A stretch of DNA of 64,000 nucleotides from Dickeya oryzae (GTDB lineage: Bacteria; Pseudomonadota; Gammaproteobacteria; Enterobacterales; Enterobacteriaceae): the NCBI RefSeq assembly GCF_009372235.1, contig NZ_ML762920.1, positions 465,298-529,297 of the forward strand, given 5' to 3'. Made by a program: the position numbers and the translations under genes. Every line of letters begins with the position of its first letter. Within the stretch, counting starts at the first letter, position 1. This document shows positions 1 through 10,361 of the stretch, one piece after another. The notes below the pieces were generated by a model, which ran no database searches, was not told where the DNA came from, and saw nothing but the letters and a program-made list of their open reading frames with translations.

Positions 1-1
1 T

Positions 2-226
2 GAGCCGTTTGACGTGTATTTTCGTGCACTCAGTGCACGGGAAATTGAACGCTACGTTGATATTGAGCAGCCGCTTGACTGTGCTGGCAGCTTTAAAAGC
101 GAAGGACTTGGCATTACTTTGTTTGACCGGTTATCAGGACGCGACCCCAATACGCTTGTCGGCTTACCGCTCATTACGTTACTGGAGTTATTGCGCGTGG
201 AAGGGGTTAATCCGTTACTGCAATGA
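2..226 (+). CDS. yceF: Maf-like nucleotide pyrophosphatase YceF, C-terminal part
   Basis: This is the last 74 codons of a gene whose start lies outside the window. The reading frame is open from the first complete codon and ends in TGA. The residues resemble the C-terminus of the Maf family YceF subgroup, with an EPFDVYFR segment, an IERYVD helix and a [11 protein letters not shown] ending. YceF proteins hydrolyse 7-methyl-GTP and related non-canonical nucleotides in the cytoplasm (family knowledge). It converges on rluC, as in E. coli, which supports the call. Only the tail is visible, so the catalytic residues cannot be inspected. Confidence 0.85.
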   Translation, partial: EPFDVYFRALSAREIERYVDIEQPLDCAGSFKSEGLGITLFDRLSGRDPNTLVGLPLITLLELLRVEGVNPLLQ

Positions 227-251
227 TGAGGGAGTGGTCTGGAGGCAGAGC

Positions 252-286
252 GCGCACGCGCCCTGCCATGTCGGCAACGCGTGCGC
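252..286. terminator. GC-rich inverted repeat between convergent yceF and rluC
   Basis: GCGCACGCG (252-260) is perfectly complementary to CGCGTGCGC (278-286) across a 17-base loop. It sits between the ends of two convergent genes, where a bidirectional terminator is expected. Neither side has a run of T, so if it terminates transcription it is not a classical intrinsic terminator. Confidence 0.35.
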
Positions 287-297
287 AGTAGCACATG

Positions 298-1260
298 TTA
301 TTTCTGACTTTGCCGTTGTCGCAAAACCTGCAGACAGTGACGCAAGCCCGCATCGAGCGGAGCCTCAATACGTAACGTTTCACCGGTATGGGGATGCTCG
401 AAACGCAATGCCTGTGCATGGAGAAACAGACGTTTTAGTCCGGTACCCACCAGTTGTGCGTCGAAATCACGATCACCGTAGCGATCATCAAACGCAATCG
501 GATGACCGGCATGCTGAGTATGTACGCGAATCTGGTGGGTTCTGCCGGTTATCGGGCTGGCGCGTACCAGTGTGGCGCAATCGAATCGCTCTTCTACCTT
601 AAACAACGTTTCCGATGGTTTACCTTCACTATTCACGCGCACGATGCGCTCACCGCTTTGCAGCACATTTTTCAGCAACGGTGCCTGCACAGACTTACAA
701 TGTGACTGCCATTGCCCGCGAACCAGTGCCAGATAATCCTTCTGCATGCCTTTAGCACGCAGTTGCTCATGCAGTGAACGCAACGCCGAACGCTTCTTGG
801 CCACCAGCAACACCCCGGACGTATCGCGATCCAGACGATGTACCAGTTCCAGAAAGCGCGCTTCAGGACGCAGTGCTCTCAGTCCCTCGATCACCCCAAA
901 GCTCAGCCCGCTGCCACCATGCACCGCTGTCCCTGACGGTTTATTCAGCAACAACAGGTAGTCATCCTCATAAAGGATGCAGTTTGCCAACGCGGAGACT
1001 TTATCAAGGCTGGCGGAAACTGCTGCCTCTTCACGCTCTGACTGGCGCACCGGAGGAATGCGAATCTCATCACCATCCAGCAATTTGTATTCTGGCTTCA
1101 CGCGCTTTTTATTTACCCGCACCTCGCCTTTACGCAAGATGCGATAAATCATGCTTTTCGGTACGCCTTTAAGTTGCGTACGCAAAAAATTGTCGATCCG
1201 CTGGCCTGCTTCTTCGGCGGAGATCGTCAGAAATTGTACGGTTGGATTCTCTGTTTTCAT
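298..1260 (-). CDS. rluC: 23S rRNA pseudouridine(955/2504/2580) synthase RluC
   Basis: RluC converts three uridines of 23S rRNA to pseudouridine. The 320-residue protein has an N-terminal S4 RNA-binding domain (about residues 15-75, with the [20 protein letters not shown] segment) and an RsuA/RluD catalytic domain. The catalytic motif HRLDRDTSG is present, as is the [10 protein letters not shown] motif. I chose the start at 1260 because MKTENP aligns with the E. coli N-terminus; the frame continues eight codons upstream to 1284 without support. The gene is divergent from rne, the arrangement found in enterics. Near-complete similarity to E. coli RluC makes the identification secure. Confidence 0.96.
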   Translation of the reverse strand: MKTENPTVQFLTISAEEAGQRIDNFLRTQLKGVPKSMIYRILRKGEVRVNKKRVKPEYKLLDGDEIRIPPVRQSEREEAAVSASLDKVSALANCILYEDDYLLLLNKPSGTAVHGGSGLSFGVIEGLRALRPEARFLELVHRLDRDTSGVLLVAKKRSALRSLHEQLRAKGMQKDYLALVRGQWQSHCKSVQAPLLKNVLQSGERIVRVNSEGKPSETLFKVEERFDCATLVRASPITGRTHQIRVHTQHAGHPIAFDDRYGDRDFDAQLVGTGLKRLFLHAQALRFEHPHTGETLRIEAPLDAGLRHCLQVLRQRQSQK

Positions 1261-1479
1261 GGAGGCGGATTCTAAAGAGCACACACCGATAGCGCCACAT
1301 CTTTTTCTATGGTTAACTGTCAGTCTGGCTTATGAAGATATTGTTACTGTCCATGGCCCGACTGGTTTCAGCATCAACAGGTATCAGTTTGGTTAAAAGC
1401 AGCACAATAAACTTTATATTGACAGGCAAAGTCACCTTGCTATCGACGTGTCAGCAATGGAATAATGCTTTGGCTTTCC

Positions 1480-1839
1480 GTGCTGATTTCCGGTAAAACA
1501 AGGGAAATTGCGGAATTATTATATTTGTCTGATTGCTCATAAACGCAGCAATGGCGTAAGACGTATTGAATAATCAGGCAGTTAGCGAGCTGTGGTTTGC
1601 AGCTTGGCCGGTATATGGAATCAGATCTGGCAACCTATTTTCAGAAGCTGTTCCCGCAGTAAACGTGCTGTATTCCATCAGGAAATACAGGCTACCGAAA
1701 CATGCGCCTCTATGCAGGCGACAACCGTGAGGTTGACGCCCCTGCGATAAGACACGAGGCCATCGGTCCCCTCCGGTCATGCACCGCGTTCATCCGCAGC
1801 TCTATCAATAATGCAAGTAAAAATAACGAGTTAAGTACG
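1480..1839 (+). promoter_or_regulatory. Probable long 5' leader of rne
   Basis: The 579 bases between the rluC and rne starts contain no credible gene. In E. coli, rne mRNA carries a structured leader of about 360 nucleotides that RNase E uses to autoregulate its own message (established knowledge). Here several hairpins can be drawn directly, including CTGTATTCC with GGAAATACAG around 1669-1690 and AGCTG with CAGCT just downstream of 1585. The extent given is inferred from the E. coli leader length; no promoter was recognised with confidence. Confidence 0.45.
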
Positions 1840-4800
1840 ATGAAAAGAATGTTAATTAACGCAACTCAGCAGGAAGAGTTGCGTGTTGCCTTGGTTGATG
1901 GTCAGCGGCTCTACGATCTGGATATTGAAAGCCCTGGACACGAACAGAAAAAGGCGAACATTTACAAAGGCAAAATCACCCGCATTGAACCCAGCCTTGA
2001 AGCCGCTTTTGTTGATTATGGTGCAGAGCGACATGGCTTCCTTCCCCTCAAAGAAATCGCACGCGAATACTTCCCTAGCAATTACAACTCTCACGGTCGG
2101 CCGAATATCAAAGACGTGCTCCGTGAAGGCCAGGAAGTTATCGTTCAGGTGGACAAAGAAGAGCGCGGCAACAAAGGGGCTGCCTTAACGACGTTCATCA
2201 GTCTGGCCGGCAGCTATCTGGTGCTGATGCCAAATAACCCCCGCGCTGGCGGCATTTCCCGCCGTATTGAGGGGGATGACCGTACCGAATTGAAAGAAGC
2301 GCTTGGCTCACTGGAGCTGCCGGATGGTATGGGCCTTATCGTCCGTACTGCCGGGGTGGGTAAATCCGCCGACGCATTACAGTGGGACCTGGCGTTTCGT
2401 CTGAAACACTGGGAGGCCATCAAAAAAGCCGCAGAAGGCCGCTCAGCCCCATTCCTGATTCATCAGGAAAGCAATGTGATTGTCCGCGCGTTTCGTGATT
2501 ACCTGCGCCCGGATATCGGTGAAATCCTGATCGATAACCCCAAAATTCTGGAATTGGCCAAAGAGCATATCGCTGCGCTGGGCCGCCCGGATTTCAGCAG
2601 TAAAATAAAGCTGTATACCGGTGAAATTCCGCTGTTCAGCCATTATCAAATTGAGTCGCAAATTGAGTCCGCCTTCCAGCGTGAAGTGCGTCTGCCATCC
2701 GGCGGCTCTATCGTCATCGATACCACCGAGGCGTTGACCGCTATCGATATCAACTCCGCCCGTGCAACACGCGGCGGCGATATTGAAGAGACCGCGTTTA
2801 ACACCAACCTGGAAGCCGCCGATGAAATTGCCCGTCAGTTACGTTTGCGTGACCTGGGTGGTTTGATCGTTATTGACTTCATCGACATGACGCCGGTTCG
2901 CCATCAACGCGAAGTGGAAAACCGCCTGCGTGAAGCCGTCCGCCAGGACCGTGCCCGTATTCAGATTGGCCGCATTTCCCGCTTTGGTTTGCTGGAGATG
3001 TCTCGTCAGCGTCTGAGTCCTTCACTGGGTGAATCCAGCCATCATGTCTGCCCTCGCTGTAATGGCACCGGTACAATTCGTGACAACGAATCGCTGTCGC
3101 TGTCTATCCTGCGATTGATTGAAGAAGAGGCGCTGAAAGAAAACACCAAAGAGGTGCATGCGATTGTACCGGTGCCTATCGCGTCTTATCTGCTCAACGA
3201 AAAACGTGAAGCCGTCAACGCGATTGAAAAACGTCAGGGCGGTGTACGCGCCATTATCGTCCCGCACGACGGTATGGAAACGCCGCACTACGCCGTATTG
3301 CGTATCCGTAAAGGTGAGGAAAAACAGACTCTAAGCTATATGTTGCCTCAGTTGCTGGAAGCTGAAGCCCAGCAGGCAACGGAAGAACAGGTTTCTGAGC
3401 GCCGGGCCCCGGAGCAACCGGCTCTGGCCTCCTTCACCATGACGGACATTTCACCAGAGGAAGCCCAACCCGTTCCCGTCACCCCGCCCCCGAGCGTGGA
3501 AAAACCGGCCGCTTCCGAGCGCGGGTTATTTGGTCGATTTATTGGTGCGCTGAAAGGGATGTTCTCCTCTTCTGACGCCGTTAAAGATAAACCGGCTGAA
3601 GCAGCGAAAACCGAGTCTGATGAGCAGGAGCAGAAGCAGGATCGTCGGAACAATCGCCGTCAGTCCGGTCGACGTGATCGTCCCCGTGATAATCGCGAAC
3701 CGCGTGAGCGCGATGAGCAACGCCGTAACAAACGTCCACAGCAACAAAATGCCGACGTCGATACTACCGCGGTAGCAGAGACATCCGTGCAGGATAAGGC
3801 GGTACGTGATGAACAACGCCGCGAACAACGCGCTGAACGCCAACGTCGCCGTCAGGAAGAAAAACGCCAGGCGCAGAATGACGTTAAAGAGCTGAATGCG
3901 GCTGCCGTTGAAGCAGAAGATACCGTTGCTGCCGAACAGGAAAAACCGGTACAAGTGATGGCGCGTCGTCAACGCCGTCAGTTACCCCAAAAAGTAAGGG
4001 TGGACGATGGCAGCGCGACTGGAGAGTCAGCGGTAGCGAATGTTGACGCGTTACCTCTGGCGATATCCTACGTGCAGGAATCACCGCTAGAGAAAGCGCC
4101 GGAATCCGCCACCTCTGCCGCCGACATTACCGATACAGAAAACGAGGTAGCAGCCGAAAGTAACCGTGAAAACAGCCTGCCGCGTCGTTCTCGCCGCTCA
4201 CCTCGTCATTTGCGCGTCAGTGGTCAGCGTCGTCGTCGTTACCGCGATGAGCGTTACCCTGCACAGTCGCCGATGCCGCTGGCACAAGCGTCGGCCTCAC
4301 CGGAAATGGCTTCAGGTAAAGTCTGGGTTCGTTATCCGGTTGCGCAGTCACAGCAACCAGAGCGTGTAGAAGAGCTGAATATGCCGGCCAATGAGCAACT
4401 GTCTGCAGCACCGGCACTGGCCACTGCCCTAACCGCGTTACCCGATGTCACGACACCGGATATCACTGCGCAGGACGTCACAACTGCTCTGGATTCAGCC
4501 CCTGCCAGCGCCTCAGTCGAGGAGAATCCGACCGCAGTGCCGGTCCTCGCATCAACACAGCAGGATGAAGCCTTAGCCGCACAAGCTACTCAAATCGTCG
4601 AAAGCACTGTACAGCAGGCAGCTACAGCGCCTCTGGAAGTACAAGAGCCGACACCGCAAGTTGAGGAGCCGGTTGCGCCTGTTGTAGAGCACGTTGAAGT
4701 CGTAGCGCACATTGAAGTAGAGCACGTTGAAGAAACACCAGCTGCCGTCGTTGCCGATAACGCCACGACTGCCAGCGCTGATGAATCCGTGGATGCTCAA

Positions 4801-5091
4801 CCTGCCGAACCAGCGCCGGTGATTCATGCTGCTGTAGACGTGATACCAGTTCCTGTGGCTCAGGAACCGGTGTCTGCATTAGCACCCGTTAATACCACCG
4901 TGGCGGCACAGCCTCACCAGCATTACGCCACTGCACCGATGACACGTGCACCAGCACCGGTTTATATTCCGGATGCGCCGCGTGTCAGCAACTGGCAACG
5001 CCCGGTGTTTGAGTTCACAGGCAAAGGCTCTGCTGGCGGTCACTCTGCCGTTAATCAGGCCAGTGCCCCGGCAACTCGTCCTGTGGAATAA
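1840..5091 (+). CDS. rne: Ribonuclease E
   Basis: RNase E is the essential endoribonuclease and scaffold of the RNA degradosome. The 1083-residue protein has the S1 domain (about 35-125), the RNase H-like and DNase I-like catalytic halves and the zinc-link CPRCNGTGT near residues 404-412. Asp303 in the [11 protein letters not shown] motif is conserved at the E. coli position. The second half is low complexity: Arg-rich segments around 600-700, an AR2-type RNA-binding segment ([14 protein letters not shown], about 780-805), an enolase-binding-like segment ([15 protein letters not shown], about 816-832) and a C-terminal PNPase-binding-like tail. The start at 1840 matches [11 protein letters not shown] of E. 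coli; the frame is open for 46 codons upstream. Confidence 0.97.
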   Translation: MKRMLINATQQEELRVALVDGQRLYDLDIESPGHEQKKANIYKGKITRIEPSLEAAFVDYGAERHGFLPLKEIAREYFPSNYNSHGRPNIKDVLREGQEVIVQVDKEERGNKGAALTTFISLAGSYLVLMPNNPRAGGISRRIEGDDRTELKEALGSLELPDGMGLIVRTAGVGKSADALQWDLAFRLKHWEAIKKAAEGRSAPFLIHQESNVIVRAFRDYLRPDIGEILIDNPKILELAKEHIAALGRPDFSSKIKLYTGEIPLFSHYQIESQIESAFQREVRLPSGGSIVIDTTEALTAIDINSARATRGGDIEETAFNTNLEAADEIARQLRLRDLGGLIVIDFIDMTPVRHQREVENRLREAVRQDRARIQIGRISRFGLLEMSRQRLSPSLGESSHHVCPRCNGTGTIRDNESLSLSILRLIEEEALKENTKEVHAIVPVPIASYLLNEKREAVNAIEKRQGGVRAIIVPHDGMETPHYAVLRIRKGEEKQTLSYMLPQLLEAEAQQATEEQVSERRAPEQPALASFTMTDISPEEAQPVPVTPPPSVEKPAASERGLFGRFIGALKGMFSSSDAVKDKPAEAAKTESDEQEQKQDRRNNRRQSGRRDRPRDNREPRERDEQRRNKRPQQQNADVDTTAVAETSVQDKAVRDEQRREQRAERQRRRQEEKRQAQNDVKELNAAAVEAEDTVAAEQEKPVQVMARRQRRQLPQKVRVDDGSATGESAVANVDALPLAISYVQESPLEKAPESATSAADITDTENEVAAESNRENSLPRRSRRSPRHLRVSGQRRRRYRDERYPAQSPMPLAQASASPEMASGKVWVRYPVAQSQQPERVEELNMPANEQLSAAPALATALTALPDVTTPDITAQDVTTALDSAPASASVEENPTAVPVLASTQQDEALAAQATQIVESTVQQAATAPLEVQEPTPQVEEPVAPVVEHVEVVAHIEVEHVEETPAAVVADNATTASADESVDAQPAEPAPVIHAAVDVIPVPVAQEPVSALAPVNTTVAAQPHQHYATAPMTRAPAPVYIPDAPRVSNWQRPVFEFTGKGSAGGHSAVNQASAPATRPVE

Positions 5092-5118
5092 AGAGTCTTG
5101 TGGACTCAATAGAAAAAA

Positions 5119-5140
5119 GCACCTTGCTAACGCAGGTGCT
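5119..5140 (+). terminator. First hairpin downstream of rne
   Basis: AGCACCT (5119-5125) pairs with AGGTGCT (5134-5140) about 30 bases after the rne stop codon. The following TATTCTGATT is only weakly U-rich, so this hairpin may protect the transcript end rather than terminate it. Confidence 0.4.
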
Positions 5141-5152
5141 TATTCTGATTCG

Positions 5153-5181
5153 ATGCCCGTCTGTATGACGGGCATTTTTTT
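5153..5181 (+). terminator. Intrinsic terminator of rne
   Basis: ATGCCCGTC and GACGGGCAT form a 9-bp stem with a TGTAT loop, followed by TTTTTTT. This is a clear rho-independent terminator for rne. Its T-run overlaps the stop codon of the convergent monooxygenase gene. Confidence 0.85.
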
Positions 5182-5467
5182 ATGCTACTGGCTGCAATAA
5201 TTTAATATCCATGCGCTCTACCTTGCCCTCCAGCTGAGTGACAAGCGCCTGAAAGTGTGCAGTCAGCTCATGTTCACTGATGGCCTGCTGACTCTTCCAG
5301 CGCTCAAAAAATACAAACGAGCCGCTTTTGTTCAACTCTTCATGCAATTCATACTGCAAATTGCCCTCTTCCTGACGGCTCGGTGCAACGACCTGGCGAA
5401 CCGCAGCGGCAACCTCATTGATAAATTCCGGCTTGGCCTGAACACTGGCAACGATACGAATTTCCAT
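5180..5467 (-). CDS. Antibiotic biosynthesis monooxygenase (ABM) domain protein
   Basis: The 95-residue product is a single ABM/dimeric alpha-beta barrel domain. Features seen are an MEIRIVASVQAKPEF start, an EEGNLQYELHE segment and a VFFERWKSQQAISEH segment, all typical of the YgiN-like quinol monooxygenase family. Such proteins are small cytoplasmic dimers acting on quinols or related aromatics; the substrate cannot be inferred here. I use the ATG at 5467 because GGAG lies seven bases upstream; an in-frame ATG at 5491 lacks this. The gene is monocistronic and convergent with rne. Confidence 0.8.
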   Translation of the reverse strand: MEIRIVASVQAKPEFINEVAAAVRQVVAPSRQEEGNLQYELHEELNKSGSFVFFERWKSQQAISEHELTAHFQALVTQLEGKVERMDIKLLQPVA

Positions 5468-5579
5468 CACAATACTCCATTGATATAGCAACAGATTGAA
5501 TATTCACCCATAAAACGCCAATAACAAGCTAATTTCAACCTTTTCACAACGAACGGATGCATTCGCTGCGCTTTCCGCT

Positions 5580-5645
5580 TATGCTTATTCCCCGCCGTAT
5601 TTCCCCCTGCTTCAGGGGCGTTATTTACTGATCGCGGAGCGTTTC
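5580..5645 (+). promoter_or_regulatory. pyrC promoter and nucleotide-sensing leader
   Basis: A TATGCT -10-like hexamer (5580-5585) is followed at the expected distance by a C-run (5590-5593) and then G. The first bases CCCCGC can pair with GCGGAG (5634-5639), which contains the Shine-Dalgarno sequence of pyrC. A separate hairpin CCCCTG/CAGGGG lies between them. In E. coli, pyrC is controlled by CTP-dependent start-site choice that decides whether the leader can mask the ribosome site (established). Conservation of that logic here is inferred. No convincing -35 or PurR site was found. Confidence 0.5.
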
Positions 5646-6689
5646 ATGACCCCTTTGCCGACTATTCTGAAGATTCGTCGCCCTGACGACTGGCACCTTC
5701 ATCTGCGTGATGACGAGATGCTCAAAGCCGTGCTGCCTTACACCAGCCGCCTGTTCGCCCGAGCTATCGTCATGCCGAATCTGACACCACCCATTACCAG
5801 TGTGGCCCAGGCAGAGGCGTACCGGCAACGGATCCTGTCTGCCGTACCGGCTGGCGACACCTTCCAGCCGCTGATGACCTGCTATCTGACAGAATCACTG
5901 GATAAAAACGAAATTATCTCCGGCTACCAGCAAGGCGTTTTTACTGCCGCCAAACTGTACCCAGCCCATGCGACCACGAACTCCAGCCATGGTGTCTCAG
6001 ATATCAAAACTATCTACCCAATACTGGAGTCGATGCAGAAACTGGGCATGCCGCTGTTGGTTCATGGTGAAGTCACCGATCCACAAGTCGATATTTTCGA
6101 TCGCGAAGCTCGCTTTATCGAGCAAATCATGGAGCCGCTGCGTAAGCAATTTCCAGAACTAAAGGTGGTATTTGAGCATATCACCACCCGCGAAGCCGCT
6201 CAGTATGTGCAAGCGGCCGATCGCTTCGTTGCCGCGACTATTACCCCGCAGCATCTGATGTTTAACCGTAACCATATGCTGGTCGGCGGTATTCGCCCAC
6301 ATTTGTACTGCCTGCCAATCCTTAAACGTAACATTCACCAGCAGGCTCTACGCGAAGCCGTTGCCTCAGGTAGTGAGAAATTTTTCCTTGGCACAGACTC
6401 AGCCCCCCACGCGAAACACCGCAAAGAGTCATCCTGCGGCTGTGCTGGTGTATTCAACGCCCAGGCTTCATTAAGCGCTTACGCCACCGTCTTTGAAGAA
6501 CTGAACGCCCTGGATAAACTGGAAGCATTCTGCTCACTGAATGGCCCACGTTTTTATGGATTGCCGGTCAACGAAGAGACGCTGGAATTACGCCGCCAGC
6601 CGGTGCAATTCCCCGAAGAAATCGTGACAGGTGAAGAATGCATTATTCCATTCCTCGCCGGACAGAGCCTGAACTGGTCTGTCGCCTGA
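5646..6689 (+). CDS. pyrC: Dihydroorotase
   Basis: PyrC cyclises N-carbamoyl-aspartate to dihydroorotate, the third step of pyrimidine synthesis. The 347-residue length equals the class II dihydroorotase norm. The metal-binding WHLHLRD motif is near residues 16-22, the [10 protein letters not shown] segment carries the lysine that is carbamylated in the family, and HGEV, FEHITT and GTDSAPH motifs follow in the expected order. The flexible catalytic loop with its paired threonines is also recognisable. The start has GGAG seven bases upstream. dinI follows, as in E. coli. Confidence 0.97.
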   Translation: MTPLPTILKIRRPDDWHLHLRDDEMLKAVLPYTSRLFARAIVMPNLTPPITSVAQAEAYRQRILSAVPAGDTFQPLMTCYLTESLDKNEIISGYQQGVFTAAKLYPAHATTNSSHGVSDIKTIYPILESMQKLGMPLLVHGEVTDPQVDIFDREARFIEQIMEPLRKQFPELKVVFEHITTREAAQYVQAADRFVAATITPQHLMFNRNHMLVGGIRPHLYCLPILKRNIHQQALREAVASGSEKFFLGTDSAPHAKHRKESSCGCAGVFNAQASLSAYATVFEELNALDKLEAFCSLNGPRFYGLPVNEETLELRRQPVQFPEEIVTGEECIIPFLAGQSLNWSVA

Positions 6690-6781
6690 TAGTGGTTGAC
6701 GCGCGGCCATGTAATAAAGGACGCGCGCTCTACATTTTGTCTATGTTGTTATTTTTATCCATGTTGTTGCCTTTTCCTCTT

Positions 6782-6801
6782 TACTGTATAAAATTACAGT
6801 A
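6782..6801 (+). promoter_or_regulatory. LexA (SOS) box of dinI
   Basis: The sequence TACTGTATAAAATTACAGTA is a textbook LexA operator: CTGT-N8-ACAG with symmetrical flanks. It lies 14 bases before the dinI start codon, so LexA would block the promoter or the start of the transcript. AAGAGGAGG follows as the ribosome-binding site. Confidence 0.95.
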
Positions 6802-6815
6802 AAGAGGAGGCAACC

Positions 6816-7058
6816 ATGCGTATTGAACTGACTATTGCAAAAACCACCCTACTGCCTACTGGCGCACTTGAAGCATTAACCCATGAGTTGAGCCATCGGG
6901 TTCATGACATTTACCCGGATACCCCAGTGAGCATTCGTTATGCCGCCTCGAATAACCTGAGCGTTTTGGGCGGCAGTAAAGACGACAGAGAGAAAATATC
7001 GGAAATCCTGCAAGAGACTTGGGAAAGCGCTGACGACTGGTTTGTTCAAAGCGAGTAA
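6816..7058 (+). CDS. dinI: DNA damage-inducible protein I
   Basis: DinI binds RecA filaments and modulates LexA and UmuD cleavage during the SOS response. The 80-residue protein starts MRIELTIAKT and ends ISEILQETWESADDWFV, the acidic C-terminal helix that mimics DNA in E. coli DinI. The length matches the family. A perfect LexA box sits immediately upstream, which independently supports the assignment. A strong AGGAGG ribosome site precedes the ATG, and a terminator follows within 40 bases, so it is a single-gene unit. Confidence 0.96.
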   Translation: MRIELTIAKTTLLPTGALEALTHELSHRVHDIYPDTPVSIRYAASNNLSVLGGSKDDREKISEILQETWESADDWFVQSE

Positions 7059-7090
7059 TCTCCTTTTTCTATCCGCACCGGTTACCCAAT

Positions 7091-7120
7091 GGTCAGACAT
7101 CTCGTCTGACCTTTTCGTTT
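7091..7120 (+). terminator. Intrinsic terminator of dinI
   Basis: GGTCAGAC (7091-7098) pairs with GTCTGACC (7104-7111) around an ATCTC loop, followed by TTTTCGTTT. This is a typical rho-independent terminator placed 32 bases after the dinI stop codon. Confidence 0.85.
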
Positions 7121-7355
7121 CTTCGGTAAGATGTCGTACTACCTCGCCGTCTTACATTAACGCACTGTACTATTTTCGTTCAAATCACAGCGCTCATTTT
7201 GCTGGATAATTAATCGAAACATCCACTTGAGTTTTTTTTACATTTAATTTCCATAAATGAATCCGACAGAGATATACTGATATTGCTCAGGTACAAGAGC
7301 CGTCTTAAACCTCGTTTAGTCACTCACGGTAGTAACTAGTTAATAAGGGGTATTT

Positions 7356-7610
7356 ATGGACAGAAAAAATGAGATCATTCAAACGCACCCGCTTGTGGGT
7401 TGGGATATCAGTACCGTTGACAGTTATGACGCGATGATGATCCGTCTGCATTACCTCGCTACGGCAGACCAGGCGCCGGACGAAGCCCAGGTTGATCGCA
7501 CATTATGGTTGACCACCGATGTGGCAAAACAGCTTATCTCTATCCTTGAGGCTGGCATTGCCAAAATTGAATCAAAAGACTGTCAACTGACCGACTATCT
7601 TAAGCATTAA
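7356..7610 (+). CDS. bssS: Biofilm formation regulator BssS
   Basis: BssS is a small cytoplasmic protein linked to biofilm formation, indole/AI-2 responses and motility in E. coli; its biochemical role is not established. The 84-residue product shares the near-invariant IQTHPLVGWDISTVDSYDA start and the LWLTTDVA and ISILEAGIAKIES segments with E. coli BssS (YceP). A good ribosome site (AAGGGG) precedes the ATG. It lies between dinI and yceJ, a conserved enteric position. Confidence 0.94.
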   Translation: MDRKNEIIQTHPLVGWDISTVDSYDAMMIRLHYLATADQAPDEAQVDRTLWLTTDVAKQLISILEAGIAKIESKDCQLTDYLKH

Positions 7611-7977
7611 CGCTTTTTATATTTCCTCATTCACCGTTATTACTCACCATCCGGACACCGCTCCCTGAGCGGTGTCCTACCGTTATTACCCTCACTACAA
7701 TGATTCACATTTTGATTTCTTCTTTAAAAGAGGAATCGAAATAAAAAAATCAACAAACTACTTTAAGATAAATCCGATTTTTTATTAAAATAAAAATCAA
7801 AAATAAAAAATAACAAACCCTACTAAAACAACTCATTCGAATAAAAATGCGAGCACACATTCAAAACCACTGACATATAATTTAACTGGCTTAGATATGC
7901 CATTTTTATATTGATTTTACGATTCCGTATAGTTATGTTTCTGCAACAGTTGTCTGTAAAGGATAAGGATTTCAATA
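7611..7977. other. Intergenic region bssS-yceJ, AT-rich
   Basis: No gene is visible in these 367 bases. GGACACCGCTC (7653-7663) pairs perfectly with GAGCGGTGTCC (7667-7677); it probably ends the bssS transcript although only a weak T-rich stretch follows. From about 7720 to 7830 the DNA is almost pure A/T with many A-runs, the kind of curved DNA that H-NS family proteins favour. The yceJ promoter should lie here but no clear hexamers stand out. Confidence 0.5.
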
Positions 7978-8532
7978 ATGGTTTGGCGTAATACATCAAC
8001 CCGATATGGGCATATCAGTGTACTCTTGCACTGGGCCAGCGCCATAACAGTGTATGGCTTGTTTGCCTTAGGACTGTGGATGGTCACACTGGGATATTAC
8101 AGCCCCTGGTATCACAATGCCCCGGAAATACACAAGGGGATAGGCATACTGCTGTTTTTAACCCTGCTTTTTCGCGTTATATGGCGCTGGCTTTCTCCAC
8201 CGCCCCCGCCGTTATCAAGTTATTCAACATTAACTCGCATCGGCGCTACAGCAGCGCATGTTTTCCTGTATTTATTGTTATTTAGCATTCTTATTAGTGG
8301 CTATCTGATTTCCACGGCTGAAGGCCAGGCCATTTCTGTTTTTGGCTGGTTCTCCGTGCCTGCAACGTTAAGTGGCATTCAAAACCAGGCGGATAGCGCC
8401 GGAAAGATTCATTTATATCTGGCCTGGTCGGTTGTCATTTTATCGGTTTTACATGCACTGGCGGCGCTAAAACATCATTTTATTGATCGTGATGTAACGT
8501 TAAAACGCATGTCTGGTCGACATGTTGATTAA
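7978..8532 (+). CDS. yceJ: Cytochrome b561 family protein YceJ
   Basis: This 184-residue inner-membrane protein is a four-helix di-haem cytochrome b561 of the CybB/YceJ type, thought to pass electrons from the quinol pool to periplasmic partners. Four hydrophobic segments are visible at about 13-35, 50-70, 90-112 and 145-167. The haem-ligand histidines are plausible in LLHW (helix 1), PEIHKG (helix 2), AHVFLY (helix 3) and KIHLYLAW (helix 4). yceI starts 29 bases downstream, so the two form an operon as in E. coli. Confidence 0.9.
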   Translation: MVWRNTSTRYGHISVLLHWASAITVYGLFALGLWMVTLGYYSPWYHNAPEIHKGIGILLFLTLLFRVIWRWLSPPPPPLSSYSTLTRIGATAAHVFLYLLLFSILISGYLISTAEGQAISVFGWFSVPATLSGIQNQADSAGKIHLYLAWSVVILSVLHALAALKHHFIDRDVTLKRMSGRHVD

Positions 8533-8561
8533 TTCATTTGGGAATTTAAGGAAAAATAGCA

Positions 8562-9143
8562 ATGCTGAAAAAAACGCTTCTGTTGGGTGTCACCCTGGCG
8601 TCTCTGTTCTCCTGGACCAGCTCGGCCTCTGCCGCTGATTATCAAATTGACAAGAAAGAACAACATGCGTTTATTCAATTCCGGATTCAACATCTGGGAT
8701 ATAGCTGGATTTACGGTTCATTCAAAGACTTCAACGGGACATTTACGTTCGACGAAAATAACCCCGCCGCGGATAAAGTGAATGTTACTGTTAATACCAA
8801 CAGTGTGGATACCAATCAGGCAGAACGCGACAAGCACATTCGTAGTGCTGAATTGTTAAATGCCGACAAATACCCTCAGTCAACATTTACCTCAACCAGC
8901 GTTCAGAAAGACGGGGATGTATTAAAAATCACCGGTAATTTGACATTACACGGTGTCACCAAACCCTTAACGCTGGACGCCAAACTGATGGGCAAAGGTG
9001 ATGACCCATGGGGCGGGTATCGTGCTGGTTTTGAGGCGAAAGGTAAACTGGCATTAAAAGATTTCAATATCACAACTGATCTCGGCCCAGCGTCTCAGGA
9101 AGTAGAACTGATTATCTCTCTCGAAGGTGTTCGTCAGAAATAA
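8562..9143 (+). CDS. yceI: YceI family periplasmic protein
   Basis: YceI proteins are periplasmic lipocalin-like barrels that bind an isoprenoid such as a polyprenyl or quinone tail (known from family structures). The 193-residue precursor has a clear Sec signal peptide ([15 protein letters not shown] core) with probable cleavage after SASA near residue 24. The mature part shows the family segments [34 protein letters not shown] and [15 protein letters not shown]. It follows yceJ in one operon, and the pair is usually interpreted as a cytochrome b561 plus an isoprenoid carrier. Confidence 0.94.
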   Translation: MLKKTLLLGVTLASLFSWTSSASAADYQIDKKEQHAFIQFRIQHLGYSWIYGSFKDFNGTFTFDENNPAADKVNVTVNTNSVDTNQAERDKHIRSAELLNADKYPQSTFTSTSVQKDGDVLKITGNLTLHGVTKPLTLDAKLMGKGDDPWGGYRAGFEAKGKLALKDFNITTDLGPASQEVELIISLEGVRQK

Positions 9144-9151
9144 TCGCTAAC

Positions 9152-9180
9152 GCAGGGCTCTTACGAGCCCTGCGCCTATT
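9152..9180 (+). terminator. Bidirectional terminator between yceI and trhO
   Basis: GCAGGGCTC (9152-9160) pairs perfectly with GAGCCCTGC (9165-9173) around TTAC, followed by GCCTATTTT. The two flanking genes converge, so it may serve both. Confidence 0.75.
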
Positions 9181-9190
9181 TTCGATCTGA

Positions 9191-10261
9191 TTATTTGTCT
9201 TTTCCGGGCTCTTTTTCCGGTGCTGGGATCCCCAATGTGGTGTTCAGCAACCCTTTCGATTTGTTAAAAACCTTCATGCTGATTTCACGATCCTTGCGGC
9301 GCAGACGTTGCTCTTCAAGCGGCAGCTGTGTTTCTTCCTGACACGCGCTGCTACAGCAACCCACATATTTTTCTGCGCATGTCGGGCATTGGATGAACAA
9401 CAAATGGCATCCCTGATTTTTGCAATTGACGTGGGTATCACAAGGCTCCCCACATTGATGGCAATGCGCAATCACATCATCGGATACCCGCTCCCCCATC
9501 CGTTCGTCAAACACGAAATTCTTGCCGATAAATTTCAGCGGCAGCCCGCGGGATTTAGCCTGACGGACATACTCAATAATACCGCCCTCAACATGGTAAA
9601 CATTCCTGAAACCATGATGAAGCATATAGGCACTGGCTTTTTCGCAGCGAATCCCGCCGGTGCAATACATCACAATATTCTTGTCACGTGCGTTTGCCAG
9701 CATGTCGACAGCCATCGGCAATTGCTCACGAAATGTATCGGAAGGCACTTCGAGCGCGTTTTCAAAATGACCAACCTCATATTCGTAATGATTACGCATA
9801 TCCACGAACAAGGTGCCGGGATCATCGGCCATCCGGTTAACCTCTTCCGCCTTGAGATACTGCCCTACCCGTGTTGGGTCGAAACTGGCATCGTCAATCC
9901 CATCGGCCACAATGCGATCCCGCACTTTCATCCGTAATACCCAAAATGACTTGCCGTCATCTTCCAGTGCAATATTCAAACGAACGCCGTTGAGTGCTGG
10001 ATGCGCGCTATACAACGCGGTACGGAAATCCTCAAATCGACTGGCGGGGACGCTTATCTGCGCATTGATCCCCTCACGGGCGATATAAACGCGACCGAAG
10101 ACCCGAGCCTTATCAAACGCAATATACAGTGCGTCACGAAAGGCCTGTGGTTCATCCAACTGAAAATATTTGTAAAAGGACACTGTCGTTCGCGGCTCGG
10201 CTTCAGCGAGCATACGTGCTTTCAGTTCCTCATTGGAAACACGGTTATGTAACACTGGCAT
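9191..10261 (-). CDS. trhO: tRNA uridine(34) hydroxylase TrhO (rhodanese family)
   Basis: TrhO (YceA) carries out oxygen-dependent 5-hydroxylation of uridine 34 in several tRNAs, the first step toward 5-(carboxy)methoxyuridine. The 356-residue protein has an N-terminal acylphosphatase-like domain (about 25-120) and a rhodanese domain (about 140-245) whose active loop is CTGGIRCEK with Cys200. A Cys-rich C-terminal segment (about 275-315, with CHQCGEPC and [12 protein letters not shown]) looks metal-binding. Length and all motifs fit the enteric protein. The gene stands alone and converges on yceI. Confidence 0.95.
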   Translation of the reverse strand: MPVLHNRVSNEELKARMLAEAEPRTTVSFYKYFQLDEPQAFRDALYIAFDKARVFGRVYIAREGINAQISVPASRFEDFRTALYSAHPALNGVRLNIALEDDGKSFWVLRMKVRDRIVADGIDDASFDPTRVGQYLKAEEVNRMADDPGTLFVDMRNHYEYEVGHFENALEVPSDTFREQLPMAVDMLANARDKNIVMYCTGGIRCEKASAYMLHHGFRNVYHVEGGIIEYVRQAKSRGLPLKFIGKNFVFDERMGERVSDDVIAHCHQCGEPCDTHVNCKNQGCHLLFIQCPTCAEKYVGCCSSACQEETQLPLEEQRLRRKDREISMKVFNKSKGLLNTTLGIPAPEKEPGKDK

Positions 10262-10361
10262 GGTGTACTGTCCTGTTTTTAGAGGTGAATGGCGTTAAGA
10301 TGATATGAACGCGATGTTGCGTAACCAATAAATTCCCGTCGCATCATACAGGAGGGATAGC

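Noticed and set aside
298-1284. Longer RluC start at 1284
   Set aside because: The extra residues (MCSLESAS) are absent from the E. coli protein, and the MKTENP start aligns exactly.
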